Made by a program: the position numbers and the translations under genes. The notes beneath the pieces are model-generated. The model ran no database searches and was not told where the DNA came from. It was given only the letters and a program-made list of their open reading frames with translations. DNA of 5,125 nucleotides from SZAS-79 sp038329645 (GTDB lineage Bacteria; Pseudomonadota; Gammaproteobacteria; Burkholderiales; SG8-39): the NCBI GenBank assembly GCA_038329645.1, contig JBBQNG010000303.1, forward strand, positions 1 through 5,125, read 5' to 3'. Below, piece by piece: positions 5,125-5,125 of this stretch. Position 1 is the stretch's first letter; each line of letters opens with the position of its first letter.

Positions 5125-5125
5125 C

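Overview
The window is GC-rich bacterial DNA with tightly packed genes. It most likely comes from a betaproteobacterium of the Burkholderiales type. The pointers are two periplasmic Bug/TctC-type solute-binding proteins and a hybrid-kinase/response-regulator tandem of a style I associate with that group. The taxonomic call is inference from family content, not from a marker gene.

Left part, + strand (2-2013): the C-terminal 116 residues of an enoyl-CoA hydratase/isomerase (crotonase family), a Bug solute-binding protein (378-1382) and a glutathione S-transferase-like protein (1387-2013). Gaps of 25 and 4 nt suggest one catabolic or uptake operon whose 5' end lies outside the window.

Centre, + strand (2034-3356): a compact two-gene module that looks like a type IV toxin-antitoxin (AbiE-like) system. 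The first gene (2077-2664) joins an N-terminal winged-helix DNA-binding domain to a C-terminal domain resembling the small proteins encoded just upstream of AbiEii-type toxins. The second (2661-3356, GTG start overlapping the previous stop as GTGA) is an AbiEii/DUF1814 nucleotidyltransferase-like toxin with the GGT...SxDxD core. An AT-rich 63-nt gap in front carries an extended -10 promoter whose predicted start point falls on the first base of the ATG, so the mRNA is probably leaderless. A 10-bp inverted repeat (9 of 10 paired) overlaps the promoter and looks like an operator. This module is the most interesting part of the window.

Right part, - strand (3350-5124): a second Bug protein (4318-3350), whose end overlaps the toxin gene tail-to-tail by 7 bp. 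Upstream of it are a truncated single-receiver response regulator (4649-4332) and the C-terminal receiver of a hybrid histidine kinase (5124-4646). The kinase receiver is broken by an apparent one-base deletion near 4920. The regulator receiver stops before its beta4-beta5 segment. This two-component locus therefore looks decayed or rearranged, or carries sequence errors, with the Bug gene abutting the breakpoint.

I saw no tRNA, rRNA, CRISPR array, transposase or convincing terminator. No gap between genes exceeds 63 nt.
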